A stretch of DNA of 7,977 nucleotides from Acholeplasmataceae bacterium (GCA_023230825.1 JALNWO010000074.1:1-7977), one strand, 5' to 3'; positions 1 through 7,000 are shown, counted from the stretch's first letter. Made by a program: numbers and translations. The notes: generated from the sequence alone by a model not told the origin.

Positions 1-1
1 A

Positions 2-193
2 CTATATCTATTTGTTTTAATGTCTTATATAGATTTTATGCACAAATTAATAAAATGCATTAGCGAATATTATATAGATTGTATTAACGAATGTTTTATA
101 TTTATTGCGTTAATAAGACGTTACAAGCAAGCCGAAGAAAAAAACGACAGATTGACAATGAAATTTTTGCTGCATAAAGACAAAAAAAAATAG
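2..193 (+). CDS. possible 3' end of an upstream reading frame (doubtful)
   Basis: This frame is open from the window edge to a TAG at 191-193, 63 codons without a stop in very AT-rich DNA. The deduced C-terminal part (from about codon 40) is charged and Lys-rich, with a run of lysines at the very end; the earlier part is rich in Ile, Tyr and Phe. An internal ATG at 20 could also start a 57-residue ORF. No family is recognisable. The large inverted repeat at 208-277 begins 14 bp after the stop, which is where a gene-end hairpin would sit. Against it, codons are dominated by AT-rich triplets and the stretch contains short tandem-like repeats typical of non-coding DNA. It may simply be chance. 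Confidence 0.2.
   Translation, partial: LYLFVLMSYIDFMHKLIKCISEYYIDCINECFIFIALIRRYKQAEEKNDRLTMKFLLHKDKKK
59..100. repeat. imperfect 24-bp-period tandem repeat, AT-rich
   Basis: ATTAGCGAATATTATATA (59-76) recurs as ATTAACGAATGTTTTATA (83-100), with 15 of 18 positions identical and a period of 24 bp. A separate 11-bp word, TTATATAGATT, occurs at 25-35 and 70-80. The repeats lie far upstream of the LytTR gene. They could be a regulator-binding array or simply low-complexity DNA; nothing in the sequence decides between these. Confidence 0.3.
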
Positions 194-207
194 AAATGCC
201 AACGCTC

Positions 208-277
208 AAAACAGCACATCCCGCAAAAACTCACAAGCCATCGCTCGAAATCATTTTTTTGCAGGAAGAGCTGTTTT
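208..277. repeat. large imperfect inverted repeat (possible gene-end hairpin)
   Basis: The arms 208-229 and 256-277 pair at 19 of 22 positions: AAAACAGC with GCTGTTTT, then a 7-bp block with three mismatches, then GCAAAAA with TTTTTGC. The arms enclose a 26-nt loop (230-255). The outer arm ends in TTTT, but no longer T-run follows, so it is not a textbook intrinsic terminator. It could end an upstream transcript, insulate the LytTR gene, or be a remnant of a mobile repeat. The rest of the 193-333 interval shows no convincing gene or promoter. Confidence 0.5.
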
Positions 278-333
278 CTTGCACGCACACATGAGTAGCA
301 TTAAATACATGTTAAAAACAAAATTATTGAATT

Positions 334-681
334 ATGGACTACAGCAACCAAAAGGACAAGACAATAATTGTGAGAGAAAAAGGAAAAGTACATCAGATTT
401 TTTTTGAAAATATTGTATATGTTGAATGTGATGGTTACGTATCAAAAATCCACACGAATGATGAACTGAAACCGATTTCTTGTTCTGTTCTTCTCAAAGA
501 AATAGAAGAAAAAGTTGAGGGGTATGGATTTTACAGGATTAACCGAAAAACTATTGTCAACCTGAAATATTTCAAAAGCTATATTTCCGGTAAAAAAAGA
601 TGTTTCGAAACCACAACAGAAGTGAAAATGAAAGTTTCAAGACGAAAATGGTGCGTTTTTAGGAAAAATCTCGACAAGTAA
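334..681 (+). CDS. stand-alone LytTR-domain DNA-binding regulator
   Basis: This 115-residue protein consists almost entirely of a LytTR DNA-binding domain. Visible signatures are the first strands ending in ENIVYVECDGYVSKIHT (residues about 25-41), the central FYRINRKTIVN segment (66-76), which matches the family's F-x-R-x-x-x-x-x-x-VN core, and a C-terminal VSRRKW segment followed by FRKNL. There is no receiver domain and no membrane segment, so it is not a complete two-component response regulator. Stand-alone LytTR proteins are common in Bacteroidota next to secreted-peptide genes. The ATG at 334 is used because only AT-rich sequence precedes it and the domain begins right after it. A LytTR-type repeat array starts 3 bp after its stop codon, so its likely target is the precursor promoter downstream. 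What signal it senses, and whether it activates or represses, cannot be read from the sequence. Confidence 0.9.
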   Translation: MDYSNQKDKTIIVREKGKVHQIFFENIVYVECDGYVSKIHTNDELKPISCSVLLKEIEEKVEGYGFYRINRKTIVNLKYFKSYISGKKRCFETTTEVKMKVSRRKWCVFRKNLDK

Positions 682-683
682 AG

Positions 684-736
684 TACCGCTCATTTGAAAA
701 AACATACCGCTCATTTATGAAAAAGAGCCGCTTATT
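684..736 (+). promoter_or_regulatory. triple direct-repeat LytTR operator, 21-bp period
   Basis: TACCGCTCATTT occurs at 684-695 and again at 705-716. A degenerate third copy, GCCGCTTATT, lies at 727-736, in exact register with ACCGCTCATT at 685-694 and 706-715. The period is 21 bp, about two helical turns, so all three sites face the same side of the DNA. Known LytTR sites (AgrA, VirR, AlgR class) are 9-bp direct repeats with the consensus [TA][AC][CA]GTTN[AG][TG] separated by about 12 bp. ACCGCTCAT fits 8 of 9 positions and the third copy 7 of 9. The array ends 17 bp before the -33 element of the precursor promoter, a position suited to an activator. The assignment to the neighbouring LytTR protein is inference from spacing, consensus and adjacency. 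Confidence 0.82.
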
Positions 737-753
737 AGATAACTTAAATTTTT

Positions 754-785
754 CTTGACTTGCAGGGTACTTGTGTGTACTTTTA
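754..785 (+). promoter_or_regulatory. Bacteroidota-type promoter of the precursor gene
   Basis: CTTG at 754-757 can serve as the -33 element (consensus TTTG). TACTTTTA at 778-785 matches 7 of 8 positions of the Bacteroidota -7 consensus TAnnTTTG. The gap from TTG to TA is 20 bp, within the usual 19-21 bp. Transcription would begin near 790-793, giving a leader of about 85 nt before the ATG at 875. The three LytTR repeats would then be centred near -60, -80 and -101. An E. coli-like reading (TTGACT at 755, TATAAC at 784) has a 23-bp spacer and is less likely. Confidence 0.5.
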
Positions 786-874
786 TAACCACTATTTTGA
801 GGTACCAAAATTTAGTAAGTGATAAGGGTGAAGCCACTATAAATGCAGCCCAGAAACCTTTAATACTTATTATC

Positions 875-1057
875 ATGAAGAAAATTCAAATTCTAGAAAC
901 AATTGTTCCTCCAAAAGATCTCTTAGGCGAAGATTTGAAACGCATAAGAGGAGGTATGCAAGCAGCTGACATCAAGTGCAAAAAGGATGGTGTAATTAAA
1001 TGTAAGGACGGACAATTGCCTCCTCATAAAGGAGGTACAATTATTTCTATTTGGTAA
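875..1057 (+). CDS. double-glycine-leader RiPP precursor peptide, two-Cys core
   Basis: The ATG at 875 gives a 60-residue peptide; the frame stays open upstream to a TTG at 755, but that start lies in the promoter and is rejected. Residues 1-27 form a canonical double-glycine leader: Leu at -12, Leu at -7, Ile at -4 and Gly-Gly at -2/-1, with Asp in place of the usual Glu at -8. Cleavage after Gly27 would release a 33-residue basic core (28-60). The core contains IKCKKDG (33-39) and IKCKDG (41-46), an internal duplication carrying the only two cysteines (35 and 43), then a Pro-Pro, a second Gly-Gly (53-54) without leader features, and a hydrophobic tail ending in Trp60. The radical SAM/SPASM gene directly downstream and the C39 exporter mark it as their substrate. 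It resembles in style the GG-leader radical-SAM-modified precursors of Bacteroidales, but I do not recognise the core. Activity (bacteriocin, signal or other) is unknown. Confidence 0.88.
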   Translation: MKKIQILETIVPPKDLLGEDLKRIRGGMQAADIKCKKDGVIKCKDGQLPPHKGGTIISIW

Positions 1058-1061
1058 TGAT

Positions 1062-1094
1062 AGAATTGCCGCTTAATAATTAAGCGGCAATTCT
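1062..1094 (+). terminator. hairpin terminator or attenuator between precursor and maturase
   Basis: A perfect 15-bp stem (1062-1076 with 1080-1094) closes on a 3-nt TAA loop, starting 4 bp after the precursor stop. Its centre is GC-rich (TTGCCGCTTAA pairing with TTAAGCGGCAA). The sequence that follows, CTCTATTTT, is only moderately T-rich, so termination is probably partial. No strong promoter is evident between this hairpin and the maturase gene at 1157. The simplest reading is a leaky terminator or RNA-stabilising hairpin that keeps precursor transcripts in excess over the enzyme and export genes, as is common in peptide operons. Confidence 0.8.
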
Positions 1095-1098
1095 CTAT

Positions 1099-1115
1099 TT
1101 TGCACATTGTGCAAA
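1099..1115. promoter_or_regulatory. 17-bp perfect palindrome, possible operator
   Basis: TTTGCACA (1099-1106), one central T, then TGTGCAAA (1108-1115) form a perfect 8-bp inverted repeat, 4 bp after the hairpin stem. Its size and symmetry fit a dimeric regulator site, or a small second RNA hairpin behind the terminator. It lies 41 bp before the maturase ATG, and I see no good -7 element downstream of it. It differs from the LytTR direct repeats, so any binding protein would be a different one. Confidence 0.4.
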
Positions 1116-1156
1116 CATTCTGAATCATGTTAATAATAAAAATAAATCGATGATTT

Positions 1157-2473
1157 ATGGAAACGAATGACATTTTATTTTCAAAATACAATTGCATGTT
1201 CAATTCAAAGAAATATGGGTATTTCATCTATAATTCTGTAACAAATAGTTTTTTTAAAATAAATAAGGATCTCTTTCAGATATTTCATAACCTTAAAGAT
1301 AATCCAACTAAGATAACTGAGTTAAATCAAGATGTCCTTAACCAGTTGATTAAGGCCAAAATTTTAGTTAGTGAATATGAAGATAATAGTTACATAACTA
1401 AAAAACAATATATAGCTTACTCAGATTCTTTCTCAAGTGATGTTTTAGGTCTTGTAATTGTGCCAACAATGGATTGCAATTTTGCTTGTCCGTATTGTTA
1501 TGAACATAATTTGCCTAAAGATAAAATGACTACAAATGTTCAAGATAAAATAGTAGAATTTATCAATCGTTTTGAAAAGGCCAAAAACAATGTCGCAATA
1601 TGTTGGCATGGAGGAGAACCCTTAGTTGCATTTGATGTAATGAATAGTTTACTGGATAAACTTTATTCATCGGAAAATATAACTATAATCCAACATGATT
1701 TAGTTACAAATGGCTATCTATTGGATTTGAAAAAAATTAATACTCTTAAAAAGTTTAATTTAGATGGAATACAAATAACAATTGATGGCACTGAGGCAAC
1801 ACATAATCTAAGTCGGCCTCTCAAATCTGGTAAACCGACATATAATAAAATTATTGATAATGTTGATTTATTTGTAGATGAATTTCCACAGTGTCATGTA
1901 AAAATACGTATTAATATCCATCAATATAACATGAAAGATTTTTCAAAATTGCATGAAGAACTTTCAGCAAGATGGAAAGGGAAAAATCTAGGGCTTTATA
2001 TGGTTTATGTTTCAGATAATGAACACTGTAAGGTGAAATGCATTAGATTGAAAGAGAAAGTGGTTTTTTTAAGAGAGCTATATCAAAAAGAGGGTATTAG
2101 TGATATTCAGTTTTTCCCAAAAGTTCAGGATTATGGATGTGCAGCAACAAACCAAAATACTTTTATTGTAGGTCCTGCTGGAGAATTATATAAATGTTGG
2201 GTTGATGTCGGAAATAAGAAACGTATCATTGGAAATTTAGATGAAGGAATTACTGATTTAACGATTGTTTCGGAATATATGATCGGCAGTAGCATGTTTA
2301 ATGATAAAAAATGTGAAAATTGTATTTTGTTGCCAATTTGTGATGGAGGATGTAATTTATTTAGGTTCGAAAATCGAATGTATGGAAAGGATTATGATGT
2401 TTGTCCGATTGATTTACAAGATTTGTCTACATTACTAGAGTTGCATTATGAAAAAAATTTACATACTGCTTAG
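1157..2473 (+). CDS. radical SAM/SPASM RiPP maturase
   Basis: This 438-residue cytoplasmic enzyme probably modifies the upstream precursor. Residues about 10-85 form an N-terminal domain suited to leader binding (RRE-like by position; not certain). The radical SAM domain carries the CxxxCxxC [4Fe-4S] motif as CNFACPYC (Cys107, 111, 114), the SAM-binding GGEP at 152-155, VTNGYL (183-188) and TIDG (208-211). The C-terminal SPASM domain is complete: Cys328-X13-Gly342-X4-Cys347, then Cys386-X2-Cys389-X5-Cys395-X3-Cys399 and Cys416, enough for two auxiliary Fe-S clusters. SPASM peptide maturases form thioether or carbon-carbon crosslinks, or other radical modifications, on peptides; which one applies here cannot be read from the sequence. 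The style fits GG-Bacteroidales-type maturases, but the usual pseudo-radical-SAM partner is absent. The ATG at 1157 follows an A/T-rich stretch without Shine-Dalgarno, normal for this phylum. The last 26 nt overlap the next gene, suggesting coupled translation. Confidence 0.92.
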   Translation: METNDILFSKYNCMFNSKKYGYFIYNSVTNSFFKINKDLFQIFHNLKDNPTKITELNQDVLNQLIKAKILVSEYEDNSYITKKQYIAYSDSFSSDVLGLVIVPTMDCNFACPYCYEHNLPKDKMTTNVQDKIVEFINRFEKAKNNVAICWHGGEPLVAFDVMNSLLDKLYSSENITIIQHDLVTNGYLLDLKKINTLKKFNLDGIQITIDGTEATHNLSRPLKSGKPTYNKIIDNVDLFVDEFPQCHVKIRINIHQYNMKDFSKLHEELSARWKGKNLGLYMVYVSDNEHCKVKCIRLKEKVVFLRELYQKEGISDIQFFPKVQDYGCAATNQNTFIVGPAGELYKCWVDVGNKKRIIGNLDEGITDLTIVSEYMIGSSMFNDKKCENCILLPICDGGCNLFRFENRMYGKDYDVCPIDLQDLSTLLELHYEKNLHTA

Positions 2474-4793
2474 TTTTCTGACGTTTTGTTGTAAAATAGG
2501 TATCTCACAATATACGATAGAAGGTACAGTTTTCAACCAAAATAAAGAAAAACTTGATTATTTTCATGCCATTATTTGTAATGTTAATGATACCTCATTT
2601 ATAGAAGCAGGTACCTTTATTAACGGAGACTTTAAGTTAGAAATAAATAGTAAAATAAAATGCCTTCTAAAGATTTCCTTTCTTGGGTTACAATCGAAAT
2701 TTGAAACTATCGATTTTAATAAAAACCCTTTTTATAAATTTGATAGTATCATACTTTATGCTCAGGCCTACGGTTTGTCAGAAGTAAATATCAGTGCTAA
2801 AATGCCTAAATTCTTAAGCACCAACGGTAACATCACCTTAATTGTTAAATCAACGGCATTAAGTGAAGCCGGTAATGCAATAGATGTTCTTAAGCGAACA
2901 CCTGGATTGATCCTTGATAATATGAACAACATCCGTATTTTTGGCAGAGGAGCTCCTCAAATATTTATTGATAACAGAGAAGTAACCTCAAATTCGGATT
3001 TACAAATGCTTCAGTCGAATGAAATAGTAAAAATAGAAATAATTAAAAATGCTTCTGCAGAATATAGTGCCTCTGCAAATGCAATAATAAAGATTACAAC
3101 AAAAAAAATTAAGAATGACATATTGAACGCCGAAATATACAATCGCTCCTACTTTGGAAGGAAATTTTCAAATAATTCAGGGATAAGAATAAATAGCAAA
3201 AAGGGGAAAATAAACAGTTTTATCAATTATCAATACCAGAATGTACGATCAGAAAACTATTACAATGATTTTGATAAAAATTATCAGGAGAATTATACGA
3301 TCATTAATAATACAGTCAGAAAAAACACTGACCTTCAAAACAACCATTATTTGTTAATCGGCAGCAATTATGAAATAGACAGTACTAAAAACATAGGTAT
3401 CCAATACAGGTATAACATACAAAAATACAACCTGGAAAGTTATGCTAGTCAAGTAATAAATATATCTAATAAACCCTATTCTATCATTCGGTCAATTCAA
3501 GACGTTTCTAAAGATAGGAGTGAAACACATCATCTGACTACATCTTATAACCAAAGTTTAGGAAAAAATAAAACCTATATAGTAATTATTGATTATTCCG
3601 AGATTAATCATTCAGACAATACAGACCTGAAAGAAATTAACCAGTCAATGACTACTCATTCAACTATAGAAAACAACAGCAACAATCAAATATTTGCCAT
3701 AAAAGGTGACTTTAATCTCAAACTGCATCAAAACATAAATTTAAAAACAGGGATTAAAATGTCTTACACTAAAAGTAAAGGAAGTGTTAAATATGGCGAG
3801 TATATAAACAATGTTGAAGTTGAAAAAGACAATATCAATGATTTTATTGGAGCTTGGTTTTGTTTACTTAGTAAAAGTTTCAGGAAAGTTAATATTGAAG
3901 CAGGGCTAAGAAATGAGATAACAGACGCATGGATTTCAGAAAACAACCTCAATATTCTTGACTCAACCTACAGTATTTTTTTCCCCTCCTTTAATGTGAA
4001 TTATACGGTAAATGATAAATTTGGAGTCATGTTAAATTATACAAAAAAAATAAAGAGACCTTCTTTTTCACAAATTAATCCAAATTATATTTACATTGAC
4101 TCATTGGCATATATGACAGGTAATCCGCTTTTGAAGCCGATAATTAGTCATAATACAATGTTGAGTATTTCTTTATCCAATTCATTGCTTTTTTCAGCCG
4201 AATATTCACATCGGCTCAATGAAATTGCTTTTGCTGCATTCAATGATGATAACAACCCTGACATTTTAAGATATACAAATATCAATATTAATAACAGCAA
4301 ACACTTTATTTTAGACATATCCTACGTTTATTCTCTTAAAAAATTCACTTTCTATTCAAGTGCTGGGATTGATTTCCCACATTTGGATATTCCCTATTTA
4401 GGCTCGATCAGAAAAATTAGAAATCCAATCTACTATTTTAGTCTCAATAATAATTATTCTTTATCTGAAAGATTTTCGGTTTATCTTAATTATTTATACC
4501 AGAGTTCCGGGGAAGATCAAATGACATATTATAATTCTTCAGGTAATTTATCGGCAGGATTCCTAATAAAATTTTTCGATAAAAAATTTGTACTTAATTG
4601 TGATGTCAATGATATATTAAAAACGTCGGACATAACTTGGACAGACAGGTATGGTACAATCGAAAACGGCCAGATCCCTGACCTTGATTCAAGATATTTA
4701 AAGATAACCGTTAAATATTATTTCAACGATTTCAAAAATGTATTTAAAGGTAAATCTGGAATATCAGACGAAATTAACCGAATTGAAAAATAA
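2448..4793 (+). CDS. TonB-dependent-receptor-like outer-membrane beta-barrel protein
   Basis: This 781-residue protein has a signal peptide (residues 1 to about 20, MKK then a hydrophobic run ending GIS before Gln21), a carboxypeptidase-regulatory-like beta-sandwich (about 21-108, YTIEGTVFNQ onward), a receptor plug (about 125-220, with IDVLKRTPGL and IFGRGAPQIFIDNREV) and a long C-terminal barrel of alternating strands. The tail, with KITVKYYFNDF followed by KGKSGISDE, is typical of the Bacteroidota outer-membrane barrel family (OMP_b-brl_3 type). No clear TonB box is visible, so energised uptake is uncertain. It starts inside the maturase gene (26-nt overlap) and its stop overlaps the exporter start (TAATG), so it belongs to the same operon. 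In a peptide-export operon without TolC it could be the exit pore, a receptor for the mature peptide, or a self-protection factor; none is proven. The gene is very AT-rich, for example 15 G+C in the 60 bases 3241-3300. Confidence 0.9.
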   Translation: MKKIYILLSFLTFCCKIGISQYTIEGTVFNQNKEKLDYFHAIICNVNDTSFIEAGTFINGDFKLEINSKIKCLLKISFLGLQSKFETIDFNKNPFYKFDSIILYAQAYGLSEVNISAKMPKFLSTNGNITLIVKSTALSEAGNAIDVLKRTPGLILDNMNNIRIFGRGAPQIFIDNREVTSNSDLQMLQSNEIVKIEIIKNASAEYSASANAIIKITTKKIKNDILNAEIYNRSYFGRKFSNNSGIRINSKKGKINSFINYQYQNVRSENYYNDFDKNYQENYTIINNTVRKNTDLQNNHYLLIGSNYEIDSTKNIGIQYRYNIQKYNLESYASQVINISNKPYSIIRSIQDVSKDRSETHHLTTSYNQSLGKNKTYIVIIDYSEINHSDNTDLKEINQSMTTHSTIENNSNNQIFAIKGDFNLKLHQNINLKTGIKMSYTKSKGSVKYGEYINNVEVEKDNINDFIGAWFCLLSKSFRKVNIEAGLRNEITDAWISENNLNILDSTYSIFFPSFNVNYTVNDKFGVMLNYTKKIKRPSFSQINPNYIYIDSLAYMTGNPLLKPIISHNTMLSISLSNSLLFSAEYSHRLNEIAFAAFNDDNNPDILRYTNININNSKHFILDISYVYSLKKFTFYSSAGIDFPHLDIPYLGSIRKIRNPIYYFSLNNNYSLSERFSVYLNYLYQSSGEDQMTYYNSSGNLSAGFLIKFFDKKFVLNCDVNDILKTSDITWTDRYGTIENGQIPDLDSRYLKITVKYYFNDFKNVFKGKSGISDEINRIEK

Positions 4794-7000
4794 TGTGTGG
4801 TCTAATTTTTAATAAACAGCTTGATTCAATGGACTGTGGCCCTGCTTGTTTAAGCATGATTGCAAAACATTATGGAAAAGAATATTCCATAGACAGTTTG
4901 CGAAAGTCTTGCCATATCTCTAAAGAAGGCGTTTCATTACTTGGCATCAGTGAAGCCGCCGAACAAATAGGCTTCAAAACCATTGGCGGACGTATAACCT
5001 TTGATAAGCTCGAAAAAGAAGCCCCCCTGCCTTGCATCGTACATTGGAACCAGGAACATTTTGTGATTGTTTACAAAATAAAGCAAAAGAACATTTTCCG
5101 AAAACAAACCAAAGTTTACATCTCCGACCCAGCACGTGCTCATATTAATTACACCGAAGAAGAATTTAAAAAGCATTGGATAAGCACAAAATCAGGAGGA
5201 GAAGACAAAGGCATTGTTTTGCTTCTGGAGCCAACACAGGAATTTTATAAGCAGGCAGGTGATAAAATAAACCGCAACAGCCTGAAATTCCTGTTCAGCT
5301 ATTTTATGCGTTACAAACGCTTTTTGGGGCAACTTACAATCGGGCTGTTATTGGGCAGTCTGTTTCAGCTTATTTTCCCTTTCCTCACACAAGCCATAGT
5401 GGATTTTGGGATTGCCAATAAAAACATCCACTTCATTTACCTGATCCTTTTAGCACAGATGGTGTTGATCATAAGCCGCATGTCAGTCGAATTTATCAGG
5501 CGGTGGATACTTCTGCACATAAGCACAAGGATAAACATATCACTCATTTCCGACTTTTTTATAAAACTCATGAAACTGCCCATGAGCTATTTCGACACCA
5601 AACTCACAGGCGACATTTTGCAACGTATAGACGACCATGCAAGGGTTGAACAATTTTTAACCGCACGCACCCTTAACACGATATTTTCACTTTTCACGCT
5701 TGTAATTTTCAGCATGGTTTTATGGATTTACGATATTAAGATATTTACGATTTTTGTTGTTGGCAGTATTATTTATGCTTTGTGGATATTGATATTTCTA
5801 AAAAAGCGGCGTGAACTCGACTTTAAATATTTTGAAGTAAGGGCAAAAAACCAAAACAAAACTTATCAACTGATACAGGGAATGCAGGAGATAAAGCTTC
5901 AAAATTCAGAGAAACGCCACCGCTGGGAGTGGGAAGATGTACAAGCCGATTTATTTCATATTAATATAGCATCGCTAAAACTACAGCAAACACAGGAAGC
6001 CGGTAACATTTTTATTAATGAATCCAAAAATATTATTATCACCGTTGTGGCTGCCCTGGCCGTAATCAACAACGAAATGACACTTGGAATGATGTTGGCA
6101 ACTCAATACATTATTGGCCAGTTAACCATGCCCATTGAGCAAACCGTTGATTTCATCCATGACTTACAGGATACGAAGATCAGTTTGGAACGCATTAACG
6201 AAATCCATAAAAAAGAAGATGAAAATGCCGGGCGGCCCATTCAAAGAAAAAATCTACAAAATACAGCCATTAAAATTGAAAACCTGGTGTTTCAATACGA
6301 AGGACCACACTCTAAAAAGGTGCTAAACAATATAAATTTAACCATTAACCCGGGTGAAGTAACCGCAATTGTAGGCGCCAGTGGTAGCGGTAAAACAACA
6401 CTGATAAAGCTACTCTTACAGTTTTATAATCCGATTGAAGGTAAAGTATGGGTCGGTGCCCAGGATTTAAAAGACTTTAATTCAACCTGGTGGCGCAACC
6501 AATGTGGTGCAGTCATGCAGGATGGGTTTATTTTCTCGGAAAGTATAGCCCACAATATTGCAACCAGCGAAGATGAAATTGATAAGGAGAAACTTGCTTA
6601 TGCAGCAAAAACTGCAAATATCCATAACTTCATCATGGAATTGCCATTGAAATATAATACCGTAATTGGCAACGAAGGACAAAACCTGAGCCAGGGGCAA
6701 AAACAAAGGATATTAATAGCACGGGCGGTTTACAAAAACCCGGATTTTTTATTTTTCGATGAGGCAACCAATGCCCTTGATGCCAACAACGAAAAAGCAA
6801 TTGTTGAAAATCTGCAGGAATTTTACAGGGGCAAAACGGTTGTTATTGTAGCCCACAGATTAAGCACCGTGAAAAATGCCGATCAGATTGTTGTACTTGA
6901 TGATGGGAAAATTGTGGAAATCGGTAATCACTGGGAACTTACAGACAAAAGGGGAGCATATTACAATCTTGTTAAAAATCAACTGGAGCTTGGCAACTAA
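4793..7000 (+). CDS. PCAT: C39 peptidase-containing ABC peptide exporter
   Basis: This 735-residue inner-membrane protein cuts double-glycine leaders and exports the core peptide, driven by ATP. Domain order is C39 peptidase (about 1-150), transmembrane domain (about 165-450) and ATPase (about 490-735). The peptidase has Gln9 (oxyanion hole), catalytic Cys15 in MDCGPAC, His89 in QEHF and Asp112 in ISDPA, so it should be active. Hydrophobic helices are visible near 178-200, 212-230, 295-312, 316-336 and 412-432. ATPase motifs are Walker A GASGSGKT (528-535), Q-loop Gln576, signature LSQGQ (632-636), Walker B FLFFDE (652-657), D-loop ALDA (661-664) and H-loop His688; the signature is the LSQGQ variant. 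Length is normal for the family. The ATG overlaps the previous stop by 1 nt (TAATG), implying coupled translation. Its likely substrate is the precursor at 875-1057. Base composition is higher in G+C than the genes upstream. Confidence 0.95.
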   Translation: MCGLIFNKQLDSMDCGPACLSMIAKHYGKEYSIDSLRKSCHISKEGVSLLGISEAAEQIGFKTIGGRITFDKLEKEAPLPCIVHWNQEHFVIVYKIKQKNIFRKQTKVYISDPARAHINYTEEEFKKHWISTKSGGEDKGIVLLLEPTQEFYKQAGDKINRNSLKFLFSYFMRYKRFLGQLTIGLLLGSLFQLIFPFLTQAIVDFGIANKNIHFIYLILLAQMVLIISRMSVEFIRRWILLHISTRINISLISDFFIKLMKLPMSYFDTKLTGDILQRIDDHARVEQFLTARTLNTIFSLFTLVIFSMVLWIYDIKIFTIFVVGSIIYALWILIFLKKRRELDFKYFEVRAKNQNKTYQLIQGMQEIKLQNSEKRHRWEWEDVQADLFHINIASLKLQQTQEAGNIFINESKNIIITVVAALAVINNEMTLGMMLATQYIIGQLTMPIEQTVDFIHDLQDTKISLERINEIHKKEDENAGRPIQRKNLQNTAIKIENLVFQYEGPHSKKVLNNINLTINPGEVTAIVGASGSGKTTLIKLLLQFYNPIEGKVWVGAQDLKDFNSTWWRNQCGAVMQDGFIFSESIAHNIATSEDEIDKEKLAYAAKTANIHNFIMELPLKYNTVIGNEGQNLSQGQKQRILIARAVYKNPDFLFFDEATNALDANNEKAIVENLQEFYRGKTVVIVAHRLSTVKNADQIVVLDDGKIVEIGNHWELTDKRGAYYNLVKNQLELGN

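Noticed and set aside
788..798. Possible fourth LytTR unit (ACCACTATTTT)
   Set aside because: It is 2 bp out of the 21-bp register, lacks the conserved G, and lies close to the predicted transcription start.
755..874. N-terminal extension of the precursor from a TTG at 755
   Set aside because: The extension would cover the promoter and leader region, and the leader-peptide features begin only at the ATG at 875.
1031..1036. Second Gly-Gly in the precursor (residues 53-54) as an alternative cleavage site
   Set aside because: It lacks the Leu/Leu/Ile spacing of a double-glycine leader, and cleavage there would leave only six residues.
1062..1094. GCCGCTTAAT in the terminator arm resembles the third LytTR repeat (GCCGCTTATT)
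   Set aside because: Only one such unit is present per strand, with no partner at 21 bp, and the match is explained by the hairpin; it is probably coincidence.
1024..1227. Minus-strand ORF across the hairpin and maturase start
   Set aside because: It overlaps the precursor end, the terminator and the maturase start, and has no recognisable domain; its openness reflects AT-rich DNA.
2448..2510. Lipoprotein signal (Cys14-Cys15) in the barrel protein
   Set aside because: The residues before the cysteines do not fit a lipobox, and the hydrophobic segment continues to a standard cleavage point near residue 20.
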